Of a DNA stretch of 64,000 bases, positions 22,951 to 33,499 are shown piece after piece; position 1 is the stretch's first letter, and each line of letters opens with the position of its first letter. The notes under the pieces were generated by a model that was not told the DNA's origin, made no database searches, and was given only the letters and a program-made list of their open reading frames with translations. A program made the translations under genes and the position numbers. The DNA comes from Aquipseudomonas alcaligenes. GTDB lineage: Bacteria > Pseudomonadota > Gammaproteobacteria > Pseudomonadales > Pseudomonadaceae. The stretch is taken from assembly GCF_003205495.1 (NCBI RefSeq), contig NZ_QJRX01000005.1, forward strand, positions 186,001-250,000, written 5' to 3'.

Positions 22951-23844
22951 TCACAGACCGCGCTGCCATTCCTGGCGCAGCCTGGCCTGCTCCGGCCGCT
23001 CGATGGCCTGGCGTACCTGGGCCAGCAGCCGGGCCTTGTCGGCGCCCAGGTTGCCCTTGAGCACCAGGTAGTTGGAGGCATGGTCGCTGCGGAACACGGT
23101 GTCGTCCAGCTCCAGGCCCTGCAGCAGGCGCTCCACCTCGCGGAACAGCTGCTGCTGGTCGAGCGCCTGGAAGTCGGCGAAGCCCTCGCGGAAACGCGCC
23201 TCGCCCAGGGGGAAGCTGACCACCAGGGTGGAGAGGTATTCCGGCTGGGCCGCGTTCATCAGGCGCGCCGAGTTGTCGGCATGCTGCTCGCTCAGGGTCG
23301 TGCCGCCGAGGCCGTTGAGGATCATCACCGAGCGGGTGATGCCGGCCGCGCCGAGTTTCTCCAGGGCGCTGAGGCTGGAGTCGAAGGTCTCACCCTTGTT
23401 GACCCGCGCCAGCACCTCGTCGTCGCCGGACTCGCAGCCGACATAGGCCATCTTCAGGCCGGCGTCGGCCAGCTCCTTGAGCTCGTCCACCGACTTCTTG
23501 CGCAGGTTGCGCGGCAGGCAGTAGCTGGAGACTCGCTCGACCTCGGGCATATGTTCGCGGATGGCCTGCAGGATATTCAGCAGGCGCCGGGTCGGCAGCA
23601 CCAGGGCGTCGCCGTCGGCGAGGAACACCCGCTGCACGATCAGCCGTTCGCCGGCGCGGCGGATCTCCTCCAGCACCTGCTCCTCGTCGCGGGCACGGAA
23701 TTTCTTCTGCGGCTGGGTGTACATCTCGCAGAAGGTGCAATGGTTCCAGGAGCAGCCGTTGGTCACCGGCAGGATCAGCGAGTGGGCTTCGCTCGGCGGA
23801 CGGAACACCGGCTCGATATAGGCGATGGGGAATTCGGCAGACAT
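22951..23844 (-). CDS. Radical SAM protein with CX4CX2C cluster motif
   Basis: This 297-residue radical SAM barrel binds its 4Fe-4S cluster through CSWNHCTFC, a CX4CX2C spacing instead of the usual CX3CX2C. This is seen in a COG1032-related group (CSHNKCTFC type). YVGCESGDDEVLARVNKG and VMILNGLGG are SAM-barrel strands. No B12 domain precedes it. The start at 23844 is 29 bp downstream of moaA, so the two may be co-transcribed. The substrate is unknown. Confidence 0.85.
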   Translation of the reverse strand: MSAEFPIAYIEPVFRPPSEAHSLILPVTNGCSWNHCTFCEMYTQPQKKFRARDEEQVLEEIRRAGERLIVQRVFLADGDALVLPTRRLLNILQAIREHMPEVERVSSYCLPRNLRKKSVDELKELADAGLKMAYVGCESGDDEVLARVNKGETFDSSLSALEKLGAAGITRSVMILNGLGGTTLSEQHADNSARLMNAAQPEYLSTLVVSFPLGEARFREGFADFQALDQQQLFREVERLLQGLELDDTVFRSDHASNYLVLKGNLGADKARLLAQVRQAIERPEQARLRQEWQRGL

Positions 23845-23873
23845 GGGTTTCTGGCTTGGTACGGGGCGGCCGG

Positions 23874-24842
23874 TCAGCCGCCGATGATTTTCATGACGGT
23901 AACACCACCGGCGAAAGCGACGTCCTGCTTGTCCGCCAGGGCGCGCACCAGCAGGCGCTGCAGGGCTGGCAGGGCCTGGTGACGCGGCTTGTCGAGGAGA
24001 TCGCCGACATAGTGGCGGTTGCTCGACGATAGGCAGCCGTGCAGCCAGCCGGTGGAGGACAGGCGCAGGCGCGAGCAGGTGCGGCAGAACGGCACGCTCT
24101 CGTTGGCGATCACGCCGAAGAAGCCGCGCTCGGGAATCTCGTAGCGCAGCGCGGTGGCATCCAGCGGTGCCGGCGCCTGGACGAACTCGTGACGCTCGGC
24201 CACCGCCGCCAGCAGCTCGGGCATGCCGTAGAACTGCTGCTGGAAACTGGCGCCCTCGCGGGCCAGATGGCCCATGCGCATCAGCTCGATGAAGCGCAGC
24301 TCGAAGCCGCGCGCCAGGCAGTAGTCGAGCATCGGCAGCACCTGCTCGTGGTTCTGCCCGCGCAGCGGCACCATGTTGATCTTGATCTTCAGCCCGGCCG
24401 CCCGCGCCTCCTCCAGGCCCTGCAGCACGGTCGGCAGGTCGCCTCCACGGGCGATGCGGCGGAAGGCCTCGGGGTCGAGGGTATCCAGGGACACGTTGAT
24501 GCGCTTGAGGCCGCACTCCAGCAGCAACGGTAGCTTGCGCGACAGCAGCTGGCCGTTGCTGGTCAGGCTGATGTCCTGCAGGCCCAGGCGGCTGACGCCG
24601 CGCAGGAAGTGCTCGAGCTTGGGGCTGACCAGCGGCTCGCCACCGGTGATGCGCAGGCGCTCGATGCCGGCCGCCTCGATCAGGTAGGCCACGCCGCGCA
24701 CCATGGCCTCGGCGGACAGCTCGTCCTGCGCCGCGACCAGGCGCTTGCCGTCCGGCACGCAGTAGGTGCAGGCATAGTTGCAGGCGGCGGTCAGGCTGAT
24801 GCGCAGGTTGCGGAAACGCCGCCCCTGGTGGTCAACGATCAT
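23874..24842 (-). CDS. moaA: GTP 3',8-cyclase MoaA
   Basis: This 322-residue enzyme of molybdopterin synthesis converts GTP to 3',8-cH2GTP. The N-terminal cluster is CNYACTYC (CX3CX2C). RITGGEPL is the SAM-binding motif. The C-terminal second cluster is CRTC...C (CRTCSRLRLSSTGWLHGCL), which binds GTP. The chain ends MKIIGG with the conserved double glycine. Pseudomonads can carry more than one moaA, so this may be the second copy. Confidence 0.93.
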   Translation of the reverse strand: MIVDHQGRRFRNLRISLTAACNYACTYCVPDGKRLVAAQDELSAEAMVRGVAYLIEAAGIERLRITGGEPLVSPKLEHFLRGVSRLGLQDISLTSNGQLLSRKLPLLLECGLKRINVSLDTLDPEAFRRIARGGDLPTVLQGLEEARAAGLKIKINMVPLRGQNHEQVLPMLDYCLARGFELRFIELMRMGHLAREGASFQQQFYGMPELLAAVAERHEFVQAPAPLDATALRYEIPERGFFGVIANESVPFCRTCSRLRLSSTGWLHGCLSSSNRHYVGDLLDKPRHQALPALQRLLVRALADKQDVAFAGGVTVMKIIGG

Positions 24843-24923
24843 GGAGAGCTCCGGCAGTGTTCAATCCGGAGTATATGCCCGCCGCCGATGGCAAAGAACG
24901 CATCATTGGCGGGCTGAATGGCA

Positions 24924-25562
24924 TCAGGCGTTCGGCGCTTCGCCGTCGCGCTTGCGCTTGTTGCCCATGCGCACGCCGATGTCCATGAGGAACTGGAAGA
25001 AGCCATCCTGATCCTCCAGCACGCTGCTCCAGAACGGCGAGTGGTACAGCGCCACGGCGCCGTGCACCAGGGCCCAGGCGGCGCAGTAGTGGAAGTACGG
25101 CGGCACGTCCTCCAGCTTGCCCTCCTCGATGCGGCCCTTGATCAGCTGGGTCAGGCGCTCGAAGTTGGAAGTACGGATCTTGTGCAGCTGCTCGACCATC
25201 TCCGGCACCTGGTTGCCCTTGACCACCTTCTCTTCCAGACGGTCGAACAGGCGGTAGCGCTGCGGGTCGCGCATGCGGAACTCGAAGTAGGCGCGCGCCA
25301 GCGCTTCCTTGTCCTTGGCCACGTCCTCGGACAGCAGCAGGGCGTTGAGGTCGCGCTCGTAGTCGAGCATCAGGCGCAGATAGACCTCGGCCTTGGACTT
25401 GAAGTGCTTGTAGATGGTGCCTTTGCCGATACCGACGGCGTCGGCGATCATCTCGACGGTGACGCTGTCTTCACCCTGTTCAAGGAAGAGCTTGAGCGCG
25501 GTATCGAGAATTTCCTGTTCGCGACGGCGGAATTCACGGACTTTGCGAGGTTCTTTGTTCAT
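24924..25562 (-). CDS. TetR-family regulator
   Basis: This 212-residue protein has an N-terminal TetR helix-turn-helix (EMIADAVGIGKGTIYKHFKSKAEV, about 36-60) and an all-helical ligand domain. The C terminus is basic (RMGNKRKRDGEAPNA). It is divergent from the aminotransferase gene. By position it matches the TetR regulator upstream of the aminotransferase and rgsA in P. aeruginosa. The ligand is unknown. Confidence 0.92.
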   Translation of the reverse strand: MNKEPRKVREFRRREQEILDTALKLFLEQGEDSVTVEMIADAVGIGKGTIYKHFKSKAEVYLRLMLDYERDLNALLLSEDVAKDKEALARAYFEFRMRDPQRYRLFDRLEEKVVKGNQVPEMVEQLHKIRTSNFERLTQLIKGRIEEGKLEDVPPYFHYCAAWALVHGAVALYHSPFWSSVLEDQDGFFQFLMDIGVRMGNKRKRDGEAPNA

Positions 25563-25638
25563 AAAGTGACTACAGGATGAAAAATCGAGGCGCGTTATTA
25601 TGCCTGTTCAGCACGAAAATGCACGGATCATCGGCCCA

Positions 25639-26772
25639 ATGCTCAATCTAAGCGACGAATTCCCTCTGATTGCCGGCCTGCGCTACCTCAATCACGCCGC
25701 TGTGGCCCCCTGGCCAAAGCGTGCCGGCGAGGCCGTGCGGCGCTTCGCCGAGGCCAATGTGAGCATCGGCGCCCGCGACTATCCCGAGTGGCTGGCGGTG
25801 GAAAAGCGCCTGCGCGAACGCTTCCGACGCCTGCTCAACGCCCCGGGCACGGCCGATATCGCGCTGGTGAAGAATACCTCCGAGGCCCTGTCGTTCGTCG
25901 CCTTCGGCCTGGACTGGCGCGCCGGCGATCAGGTGGTGATCAGCGACGAGGAGTTCCCCTCCAACCGCATCGTCTGGGAGGCGCTGAAGCCGCGCGGCGT
26001 CGAGGTGGTGCAGGTCGGCCTGGGTGGCAGCGACCCGGAGGCCGCCCTGCTGGCCGCCTGTGGGCCACGCACGCGGCTGCTGTCGATCAGTTCGGTGCAG
26101 TACGCCAGCGGTCTGCGCCTGGACCTGCCGCGCCTCGGCGCCGCCTGCCGCCAGCGCGGCGTGCTGCTGTGCGTGGATGCCATCCAGCAGCTCGGCGCCC
26201 TGCCCTTCGACGTGCAGGCCTGCGACTGCGCCTTCGCCATGGCCGACGGGCACAAGTGGCTGCTCGGCCCGGAAGGCCTCGGCGTGTTCTATTGCCGCAG
26301 CGACCTGCGCGAGCGGCTGGCCCTGCACGAATACGGCTGGCACATGCTGGAACACGCCGGCGACTACAGCCGCATCGAGTGGCAGCCGGCGCGCAGCGCC
26401 CGGCGCTTCGAGTGCGGCAGCCCGAACATGCTCGGCGCCATGGCCCTGGAGGCCAGCCTGTCGCTGCTCGAGGAAGTGGGCATGGTGCAGGTGGCGGCAC
26501 TCATCGAGGAGCGGGTGCTGCAGCTGCAGGAAGGCTTGCAGCGCCTCCCCGGCATCCACCTGCACAGCCCGCTCAACCCGGCACGGCGCGCCGGTATCCT
26601 GACCTTCAGCCTGGACGGCTGGGACCACCAGGCGCTGTTCGCGCGCCTGCGCGAACAGCAGGTGATCTGCGCGCAACGGGGCAAAGGCATCCGCTTTTCC
26701 CCGCATTTCTACACGGATCCCGCCGTGATCGAGCAAAGCCTGGACGTGCTGAGCCAGCTGCGACAAGGCTGA
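25639..26772 (+). CDS. PLP-dependent class V aminotransferase
   Basis: This 377-residue protein has the class V fold: YLNHAAVAPWP at the N terminus, SVQYASGLRLDL, CVDAIQQLGALP with the PLP-stacking Asp, and ADGHKWLLGPEG with the Schiff-base lysine. It is related to cysteine desulfurase/isopenicillin-N epimerase-like enzymes but lacks an evident sulfur-transfer cysteine loop. An in-frame ATG at 25600 would add 13 residues without a better ribosome site. The start at 25639 matches the usual N terminus. Confidence 0.88.
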   Translation: MLNLSDEFPLIAGLRYLNHAAVAPWPKRAGEAVRRFAEANVSIGARDYPEWLAVEKRLRERFRRLLNAPGTADIALVKNTSEALSFVAFGLDWRAGDQVVISDEEFPSNRIVWEALKPRGVEVVQVGLGGSDPEAALLAACGPRTRLLSISSVQYASGLRLDLPRLGAACRQRGVLLCVDAIQQLGALPFDVQACDCAFAMADGHKWLLGPEGLGVFYCRSDLRERLALHEYGWHMLEHAGDYSRIEWQPARSARRFECGSPNMLGAMALEASLSLLEEVGMVQVAALIEERVLQLQEGLQRLPGIHLHSPLNPARRAGILTFSLDGWDHQALFARLREQQVICAQRGKGIRFSPHFYTDPAVIEQSLDVLSQLRQG

Positions 26773-26850
26773 GTGCTCAGCAGCTGCGGCGGTATTCCAA
26801 ATACGTTTAAGAAAGGCTCGCAACCAATCTGGACGATGGGCAATCCTGGC

Positions 26851-26858
26851 CAATACTT
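26851..26858 (+). promoter_or_regulatory. Probable -10 element of rgsA
   Basis: CAATACTT resembles the sigma-S -10 (CTATACT). A start near 26864 would give a 120-nt RNA ending at the T-run. RgsA transcription in P. aeruginosa is reported to depend on RpoS. Confidence 0.45.
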
Positions 26859-26863
26859 GGGAT

Positions 26864-26983
26864 TACTGGTGCGCGGCATCTCCCCCCAAGTGCCCCGCCA
26901 GTCGAGGTACCGTGGATCGCGTACCTTGTTTTACTCCTAATGGTCTTGACCCGGATTCATCCCCCAGAACCCGGGTTTTTTTT
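26864..26983 (+). ncRNA. rgsA: RgsA small RNA (P16-type)
   Basis: The 237-bp gap between the aminotransferase and tatD genes holds no open frame. It ends in a strong intrinsic terminator: ACCCGG (26949-26954) pairs with CCGGGT (26971-26976), followed by T8. In P. aeruginosa the RpoS/Gac-linked Hfq-binding sRNA RgsA (about 120 nt) is encoded exactly here, between PA2958 and tatD (PA2959), on the same relative strand. Size, terminator, sigma-S-like -10 and synteny agree. The exact 5' end is inferred. Confidence 0.72.
26949..26983 (+). terminator. Intrinsic terminator of rgsA
   Basis: A 6-bp G+C stem ACCCGG/CCGGGT with a 16-nt loop is followed by TTTTTTTT (26976-26983). A second T-run TTTTTT follows at 26991-26996. 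Confidence 0.75.
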
Positions 26984-27009
26984 GTCCGCGTTTTTTGCGA
27001 ACCGACCTG

Positions 27010-27792
27010 TCAGGCCACGCGGGCCAGGGGGAACAGGCGCTGGAAATTGGCCGTGGTCTGCGCAGCCAGGTCCTCGAAGCGCTCGCCGCGCACCATCGCC
27101 AGGAATTCCGCCACCTCGCGCACGTATTGCGGCAGGTTGGGCTTGCCGCGATGGGGAATGGGCGCCAGGTAGGGCGAGTCGGTCTCCACCAGCAGGCGGT
27201 CGGCCGGCACCTTGCGCGCCACCTCGCGCAGGGCGTCGGCATTGCGGAAGGTGACGATGCCGGACAGCGAGATGTAGAAGCCGATGTCCAGCGCTGCCCT
27301 GGCCATGTCCCAGTCCTCGGTGAAGCAGTGCAGCACGCCGGCTTGCGGCAGCGCCGCCTCGCGCAGCAGCGCCAGGGTGTCGGCACGCGCCTCGCGGGTG
27401 TGCACTATCACCGGTTTGCCGGTGATCTTCGCCGCCTCCAGGTGCAGGCGGAACGACTGCTGCTGCAGCTCGGCCGCCTCCGGCTCGTAGTGGTAGTCCA
27501 GGCCGGTTTCGCCAATGGCCACCACATGCGGGTGGTTCAGCTCGCCGAGCAGCCAGTCCAGCGCCGGTGCCTCGCCCTGTTCCAGGTCCAGTGGATGCAC
27601 GCCCACCGAGCAGTCGACGTCGGCATAGCGCTCGGCCAGGGCCTTGACCGCGCCGGCGTTGGCGGCGCTGACGCCGATGCACAGGAAGTGCTGCACGCCA
27701 CGGGCACGAGCGGCAGCCAGCGCCGCATCGAGGGAACCGTCATGGGCCGCCAGGTCGAGGCGGTCGAGGTGGCAGTGGGAATCAACCAGCAT
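27010..27792 (-). CDS. TatD-family metal-dependent hydrolase (YcfH-type)
   Basis: This 260-residue TIM-barrel hydrolase has metal ligands SHCHLD at the N terminus, GETGLDYHY, VIVHTREA, LHCFTED and ETDSPYLAP. This is the YcfH branch of TatD DNases, which usually sits after holB and pilZ, as here. It is the last gene of the fabF-pabC-mltG-tmk-holB-pilZ-tatD series. Confidence 0.93.
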   Translation of the reverse strand: MLVDSHCHLDRLDLAAHDGSLDAALAAARARGVQHFLCIGVSAANAGAVKALAERYADVDCSVGVHPLDLEQGEAPALDWLLGELNHPHVVAIGETGLDYHYEPEAAELQQQSFRLHLEAAKITGKPVIVHTREARADTLALLREAALPQAGVLHCFTEDWDMARAALDIGFYISLSGIVTFRNADALREVARKVPADRLLVETDSPYLAPIPHRGKPNLPQYVREVAEFLAMVRGERFEDLAAQTTANFQRLFPLARVA

Positions 27793-27817
27793 GGAATTTC
27801 TCTGTCTCTGAAATGAC

Positions 27818-27840
27818 GAAGCGCCCGATTCGGGCGCTTC
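27818..27840. terminator. Hairpin between pilZ and tatD
   Basis: GAAGCGCCCG and CGGGCGCTTC form a perfect 10-bp stem with a 3-nt loop downstream of pilZ. The minus-strand continuation has only scattered T (GTCATTTC), so it may attenuate transcription into tatD or protect the pilZ 3' end rather than terminate fully. Confidence 0.5.
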
Positions 27841-27865
27841 TACCTTGAAGCTCGATGTCCGCCAA

Positions 27866-28222
27866 TCACATGGTGTGGGTCGGGCGATCCGATTTCAGCG
27901 CACCGGCCAGGTAGGTCTCGATCTTGTTGCGCGCGGTGTTGTCGCCGTCGTTGAACTGCACGCCGACACCGGCGGCGCGGTTGCCCTGGGCGCCCTTGGG
28001 GGTGATCCATACCACCTTGCCGGCCACCGGGATCTTCTCCGGCTCGTCCATCAGGTTGAGCAGCATGAACACTTCGTCGCCCAGCTTGTAGCTCTTGGCG
28101 GTGGGGATGAACAGCCCGCCGTTCTTGATGAACGGCATGTAGGCGGCATACAGCACCGACTTGTCCTTGATGGTGAGGGACAGGATGCCGTTACGCGGTC
28201 CCAGATTCGGTGGCAAACTCAT
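27866..28222 (-). CDS. pilZ: Type IV pilus assembly protein PilZ
   Basis: This 118-residue single PilZ domain (MSLPPNLGPRNGILSLTIKD, GGLFIPTAKSYKLGDEVFM, KVVWITPKGAQGNRAAGVGVQF) matches PilZ of P. aeruginosa, the founding member. It lacks the c-di-GMP-binding RxxxR and D/NxSxxG motifs and works through protein partners (FimX, PilB) to support type IV pilus assembly. Its place after holB is conserved. Confidence 0.95.
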   Translation of the reverse strand: MSLPPNLGPRNGILSLTIKDKSVLYAAYMPFIKNGGLFIPTAKSYKLGDEVFMLLNLMDEPEKIPVAGKVVWITPKGAQGNRAAGVGVQFNDGDNTARNKIETYLAGALKSDRPTHTM

Positions 28223-28258
28223 GCGCTAATCCTGGCAACTTAATCCAATTTCTCGATT

Positions 28259-29879
<1,621 letters not shown>

Positions 29880-30917
29880 TTATCTGGGCGCGGGGCTGGA
29901 ACGGTAGTCGGCGCGGCGCTTGAGCTGGTACTCGCGCACGGCACGGTTGTGCTGCTCCAGGGTTTCCGAGAATACATGGCTGCCGTCGCCACGGGCGACG
30001 AAGTACAGGCTGCGCCCGTCCACCGGGTTCAGCGCGGCATGGATCGCCTCGCGGCCGGCCAGGGCGATGGGGGTCGGCGGCATGCCGTCGATCACATAGG
30101 TGTTGTAGGGCGTCGACTCCTGCAGGTGGGCACGGGTCAGGTTGCCGTTGTAGCGCTCGCCGAGGCCGAAGATCACCGTCGGGTCGGTCTGCAGGCGCAT
30201 GCCGCTGCGCAGGCGACGGACGAACACGCCGGCGATCTGCCCGCGCTCCTCGGCCACACCGGTCTCCTTCTCCACCATCGAGGCCATGATCAGTGCGTCG
30301 TAGGGCTTGCGGTACGGCAGGCCCTCGGCGCGCCGGGCCCACTCCTCCTGCAGCACCTGGTCCAGGCGGTCGCGGGCCTGCCTGAGCAGGTCCAGGTCAC
30401 TCATGCCGCGCACGTAGCGATAGGTGTCGGGGAAGAAACGCCCCTCGGGGCTGACGCCAGCCAGGTCGAGGCGCGCCATCAGCGCCTGATCGTCGAGATC
30501 GGCCAGGCTCTGCTTCAGTGCTTCCTGGCGTGCCAGGGCGGCGCGGACCTGGCGGAAGCTCCAGCCTTCGACCAGGGTCAGGCTGTACTGCACCACCTCG
30601 CCACGGCGCCACAGGTCGAGCAGATCGCGCGCGCGCTGTTGCGGGGTCAGGCGGTACTCGCCGCTGTGCAGGGCCTGGCCCGGCAGGTTGAAGCGCCAGT
30701 ACAGACGCAGCCAGAAGGCGCCGTCGAGCACGCCCTCGCTCTCCAGGCGATTGAGCAGGCCACCCGGGGTATCGCCCGGCACCACCTCGACCAGGCGTTC
30801 ACCCTCCAGCCTGAGCGGCTGGTTGAGGGCACTGTGCAGACGCCAGCCGGCCAGGGCCGAGGCCAGCACCAGCAGCGCCAGGCCGATGGCCAGCAGCAAC
30901 AGCAACTTGCGAATCAC
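29880..30917 (-). CDS. mltG: Endolytic murein transglycosylase MltG
   Basis: This 345-residue YceG-like protein has one N-terminal transmembrane helix (about 4-25), a LysM-like segment and a catalytic domain with SMVEKETG, where the Glu is the active-site residue. QTDPTVIFGLG and STPYNTYVIDGMPPTPI follow. It cleaves nascent glycan strands to set their length. GTG start, 3 bp after pabC. Confidence 0.94.
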   Translation of the reverse strand: MIRKLLLLLAIGLALLVLASALAGWRLHSALNQPLRLEGERLVEVVPGDTPGGLLNRLESEGVLDGAFWLRLYWRFNLPGQALHSGEYRLTPQQRARDLLDLWRRGEVVQYSLTLVEGWSFRQVRAALARQEALKQSLADLDDQALMARLDLAGVSPEGRFFPDTYRYVRGMSDLDLLRQARDRLDQVLQEEWARRAEGLPYRKPYDALIMASMVEKETGVAEERGQIAGVFVRRLRSGMRLQTDPTVIFGLGERYNGNLTRAHLQESTPYNTYVIDGMPPTPIALAGREAIHAALNPVDGRSLYFVARGDGSHVFSETLEQHNRAVREYQLKRRADYRSSPAPR

Positions 30918-30920
30918 GAA

Positions 30921-31736
30921 TCAGGAATCCAGAAGACTGCGGATAAGGGCCTGCAGTTTACGGGTGAGCGGGCCGGCCGGCCAGACGCTGGCGGCCAGTT
31001 CGCGCACCGGCCAGATGCCATAGAGGCTGTTGCAGAGGAACAGTTCGTCGGCGGCGAGCAGCTCATCGAAGCCAATGTCGCGGATCTCGCAGGGGATACC
31101 CAGACGCGCGGCCTGCTCCAGCACCTCGGCGCGCATCACCCCGGCCACGCCGCAGCGCGACAGCTCGGCGGTCAACAGCACCCCATCCCTGACCAGGAAC
31201 AGATTGCTGAACACGCCCTCGATCACCCGCCCGGACGTATCGCGCATCAGCCCCTCGGCGAAGGCGGCGTCCTGCCATTCGCCGCGGGCCAGCACCTGTT
31301 CCAGGCGATTGAGGTGTTTCAGGCCAGCCAGCAGCGGCTGCTCGGCCAGGCGCGTGCGACAGGAGAACAGGCGCACGCCCTGCTCGGCATTGGCCGCGGG
31401 GTAGCTGGGCAGCGGACTGCCCAGCAGGATGCGCCTCGGCCGGGCGGGCTGCGGCGGCGCATAGCCGCGCAGGCCGTCGCCACGGGTGACCAGCAGCTTG
31501 GCCACGCCCTCGCCCAGCTCGGCGAAGAAGGCCCGCAGCTCGGCTTCCAGCGCAACCAGGTCGAGGTCGATGGCCAGCCGCCGCAGACCCTCCGCCAGCC
31601 GCGCCAGGTGACGCGGCAGCAAAACGGCGCGGCCACGGCGCACGGCGATGGTCTCGAACAGGCCATCGCCATAGGCCAGGCCACGGTCGCTCAGGGGCAG
31701 CTCCGTGGCCGGGCGGCCGTCGACCCAGCTCAGCAT
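30921..31736 (-). CDS. pabC: Aminodeoxychorismate lyase
   Basis: This 271-residue PLP fold type IV enzyme releases pyruvate from 4-amino-4-deoxychorismate to give p-aminobenzoate for folate synthesis. Signatures: DRGLAYGDGLFETI, LKHLNRLEQVLAR with the PLP lysine, and EGVFSNLFLV. The ATG overlaps the fabF stop (TGATG), so it is coupled to fabF. Confidence 0.93.
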   Translation of the reverse strand: MLSWVDGRPATELPLSDRGLAYGDGLFETIAVRRGRAVLLPRHLARLAEGLRRLAIDLDLVALEAELRAFFAELGEGVAKLLVTRGDGLRGYAPPQPARPRRILLGSPLPSYPAANAEQGVRLFSCRTRLAEQPLLAGLKHLNRLEQVLARGEWQDAAFAEGLMRDTSGRVIEGVFSNLFLVRDGVLLTAELSRCGVAGVMRAEVLEQAARLGIPCEIRDIGFDELLAADELFLCNSLYGIWPVRELAASVWPAGPLTRKLQALIRSLLDS

Positions 31737-32980
31737 CAGCCGTTGAAGCGGCGGAACACCAGCGAACCGTTGGTGCCGCCGAAGCCGAAGGAGTTGGACA
31801 GCACCGCGTCGATCGCCAGCGGCTTGGCCTGGTGAGCGACGAAATCGAGGTCGCAGCCCTCGTCCGGCTCGTCCAGGTTGATGGTCGGCGGCGCCACCTG
31901 ATCACGCAGGGCCAGCACGCTGAAGATCGCCTCCACCGCACCGGCGGCACCCAGCAGATGGCCGGTCATGGACTTGGTCGAGCTGACCGACAGCCTGTAG
32001 GCATGCTCGCCGAACACCGCCTTCACCGCGCTGGCCTCGGCCTTGTCGCCGGCCGAGGTGGAGGTGCCATGGGCGTTGATGTACTGCACCTGGTCCGGGT
32101 TGAGGCCGGCATCGCGCAGAGCATTGCTCATGCAGCGGGCGGCACCGGCGCCGTCTTCCGGCGGCGCGGTCATGTGGAAGGCATCGCCGCTCATGCCGAA
32201 GCCGACCAGCTCGGCATAGATGGTCGCGCCACGCGCCTTGGCATGCTCCAGCTCTTCCAGCACCAGGGCGCCGGCGCCGTCGGACAGCACGAAGCCGTCG
32301 CGACCCTTGTCCCAGGGGCGGCTGGCCCTGGCCGGCTCGTCGTTGCGGGTGGACAGCGCGCGGGCCGCGCCGAAGCCGCCCATGCCCAGGCCACAGGTGG
32401 CCATCTCGGCGCCGCCGGCGACCATCACGTCGGCCTCGCCGTAGGCGATGTTGCGCGCGGCCATGCCGATGCAGTGGGTGCCGGTGGTGCAGGCGGTGGC
32501 GATGGCATAGTTCGGCCCCTGCAGACCCAGGTGGATCGACAGGAAGCCGGAGATCATGTTGATGATCGAGCCGGGCACGAAGAACGGCGAAATGCGCCGC
32601 GGCCCCTGCTCGAACAGGGACTTGCAGTTGCTCTCGATATTGGTCAGGCCGCCGATACCGGAACCCATGGCCACGCCGATGCGCTCGCGGTTGCCGTCGG
32701 TGACCTCCAGGCCGGCATCGCGCATGGCCTGGAAGCTGGCGGCCAGGCCGTACTGGATGAACAGGTCGAGCTTGCGTGCCTCCTTGGCCGACAGGTACTC
32801 CTCGACGTTGAAGCCCTTCACCGAACCGCCGAAGCGGGTGGAATAGGCCGACAGGTCCATGTGCTCGATCAGGCCGATACCACTGCGGCCCGCCAGAATG
32901 CCCTGCCAACTGCTGGCCACATCGGTACCCAGCGGCGACAGCATGCCCATACCGGTAACCACGACGCGTCTACGCGACAC
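31736..32980 (-). CDS. fabF: 3-oxoacyl-ACP synthase II (FabF/KAS II)
   Basis: This 414-residue condensing enzyme elongates acyl-ACP. The active-site Cys lies in [13 protein letters not shown], with catalytic His in [16 protein letters not shown] and [26 protein letters not shown] starts the chain. GTG start with AGAGGATTGAGCA. It is separated from acpP by 106 bp containing a strong minus-strand terminator, so its transcription depends on read-through or another promoter. Confidence 0.96.
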   Translation of the reverse strand: MSRRRVVVTGMGMLSPLGTDVASSWQGILAGRSGIGLIEHMDLSAYSTRFGGSVKGFNVEEYLSAKEARKLDLFIQYGLAASFQAMRDAGLEVTDGNRERIGVAMGSGIGGLTNIESNCKSLFEQGPRRISPFFVPGSIINMISGFLSIHLGLQGPNYAIATACTTGTHCIGMAARNIAYGEADVMVAGGAEMATCGLGMGGFGAARALSTRNDEPARASRPWDKGRDGFVLSDGAGALVLEELEHAKARGATIYAELVGFGMSGDAFHMTAPPEDGAGAARCMSNALRDAGLNPDQVQYINAHGTSTSAGDKAEASAVKAVFGEHAYRLSVSSTKSMTGHLLGAAGAVEAIFSVLALRDQVAPPTINLDEPDEGCDLDFVAHQAKPLAIDAVLSNSFGFGGTNGSLVFRRFNG

Positions 32981-33020
32981 TGCTCAATCCTCTTTCTTGT
33001 TGAATCTTGCCGGCCCGATA

Positions 33021-33053
33021 AAGAAAAACCGCACGCCTTGGAGGGCAGTGCGG
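33021..33053 (-). terminator. Intrinsic terminator/attenuator between acpP and fabF
   Basis: Read on the minus strand, CCGCAC (from 33053) pairs with GTGCGG (to 33029) around a 13-nt loop and is followed by TTTTTCTT. It lies 33 bp after acpP. It can make the abundant acpP message monocistronic while letting part of transcription reach fabF. Confidence 0.7.
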
Positions 33054-33086
33054 CTTTTCTGGGCCGAAAACCGGCGATTACGGCGC

Positions 33087-33320
33087 TTAGGCGTGCGCGG
33101 TGATGTAATCGATGGCTTCCTGAACGGTGGTGATCTTCTCAGCCTGCTCGTCCGGAATCTCGGTCTCGAATTCCTCTTCCAGAGCCATCACCAGCTCGAC
33201 GGTGTCAAGGGAGTCGGCGCCGAGGTCTTCGACGAAGGAAGCGCTGTTGGTCACTTCATCTTCTTTGACGCCCAGTTGCTCGGCGACGATTTTCTTGACG
33301 CGTTCTTCGATGGTGCTCAT
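33087..33320 (-). CDS. acpP: Acyl carrier protein
   Basis: This 77-residue acidic protein has the phosphopantetheine attachment site [10 protein letters not shown]. It carries acyl intermediates through fatty-acid synthesis. It has its own near-consensus promoter (33368-33395) and terminator, consistent with the very high level of ACP in cells. Confidence 0.98.
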   Translation of the reverse strand: MSTIEERVKKIVAEQLGVKEDEVTNSASFVEDLGADSLDTVELVMALEEEFETEIPDEQAEKITTVQEAIDYITAHA

Positions 33321-33367
33321 GTCTAGTTTTCACTCCTATGGAAAAATTCCGTGCAGCTGGGCTGCAG

Positions 33368-33395
33368 TGTATAGAAAGGGTTTTCTAACTTTCAA
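33368..33395 (-). promoter_or_regulatory. Sigma-70 promoter of acpP
   Basis: On the minus strand TTGAAA (33395-33390) and TATACA (33373-33368) are separated by 16 bp. The start would be near 33361, giving a leader of about 40 nt. Confidence 0.65.
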
Positions 33396-33499
33396 GCCGG
33401 TTTCCCGGGCCCTTCCGAACTGCCGTCTTCCGCCGGTTGCACTTTTGTAACGGACTTTAGACGGCTTTTATGACAATTTCCCGAAGGGCCGAGTCACAT

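Noticed and set aside
23845..24516. N-terminal extension of the radical SAM protein into moaA
   Set aside because: The sequence is a frame-shifted copy of moaA codons; homologous N terminus MSAEFPIAYIEPVFRPP begins at 23844.
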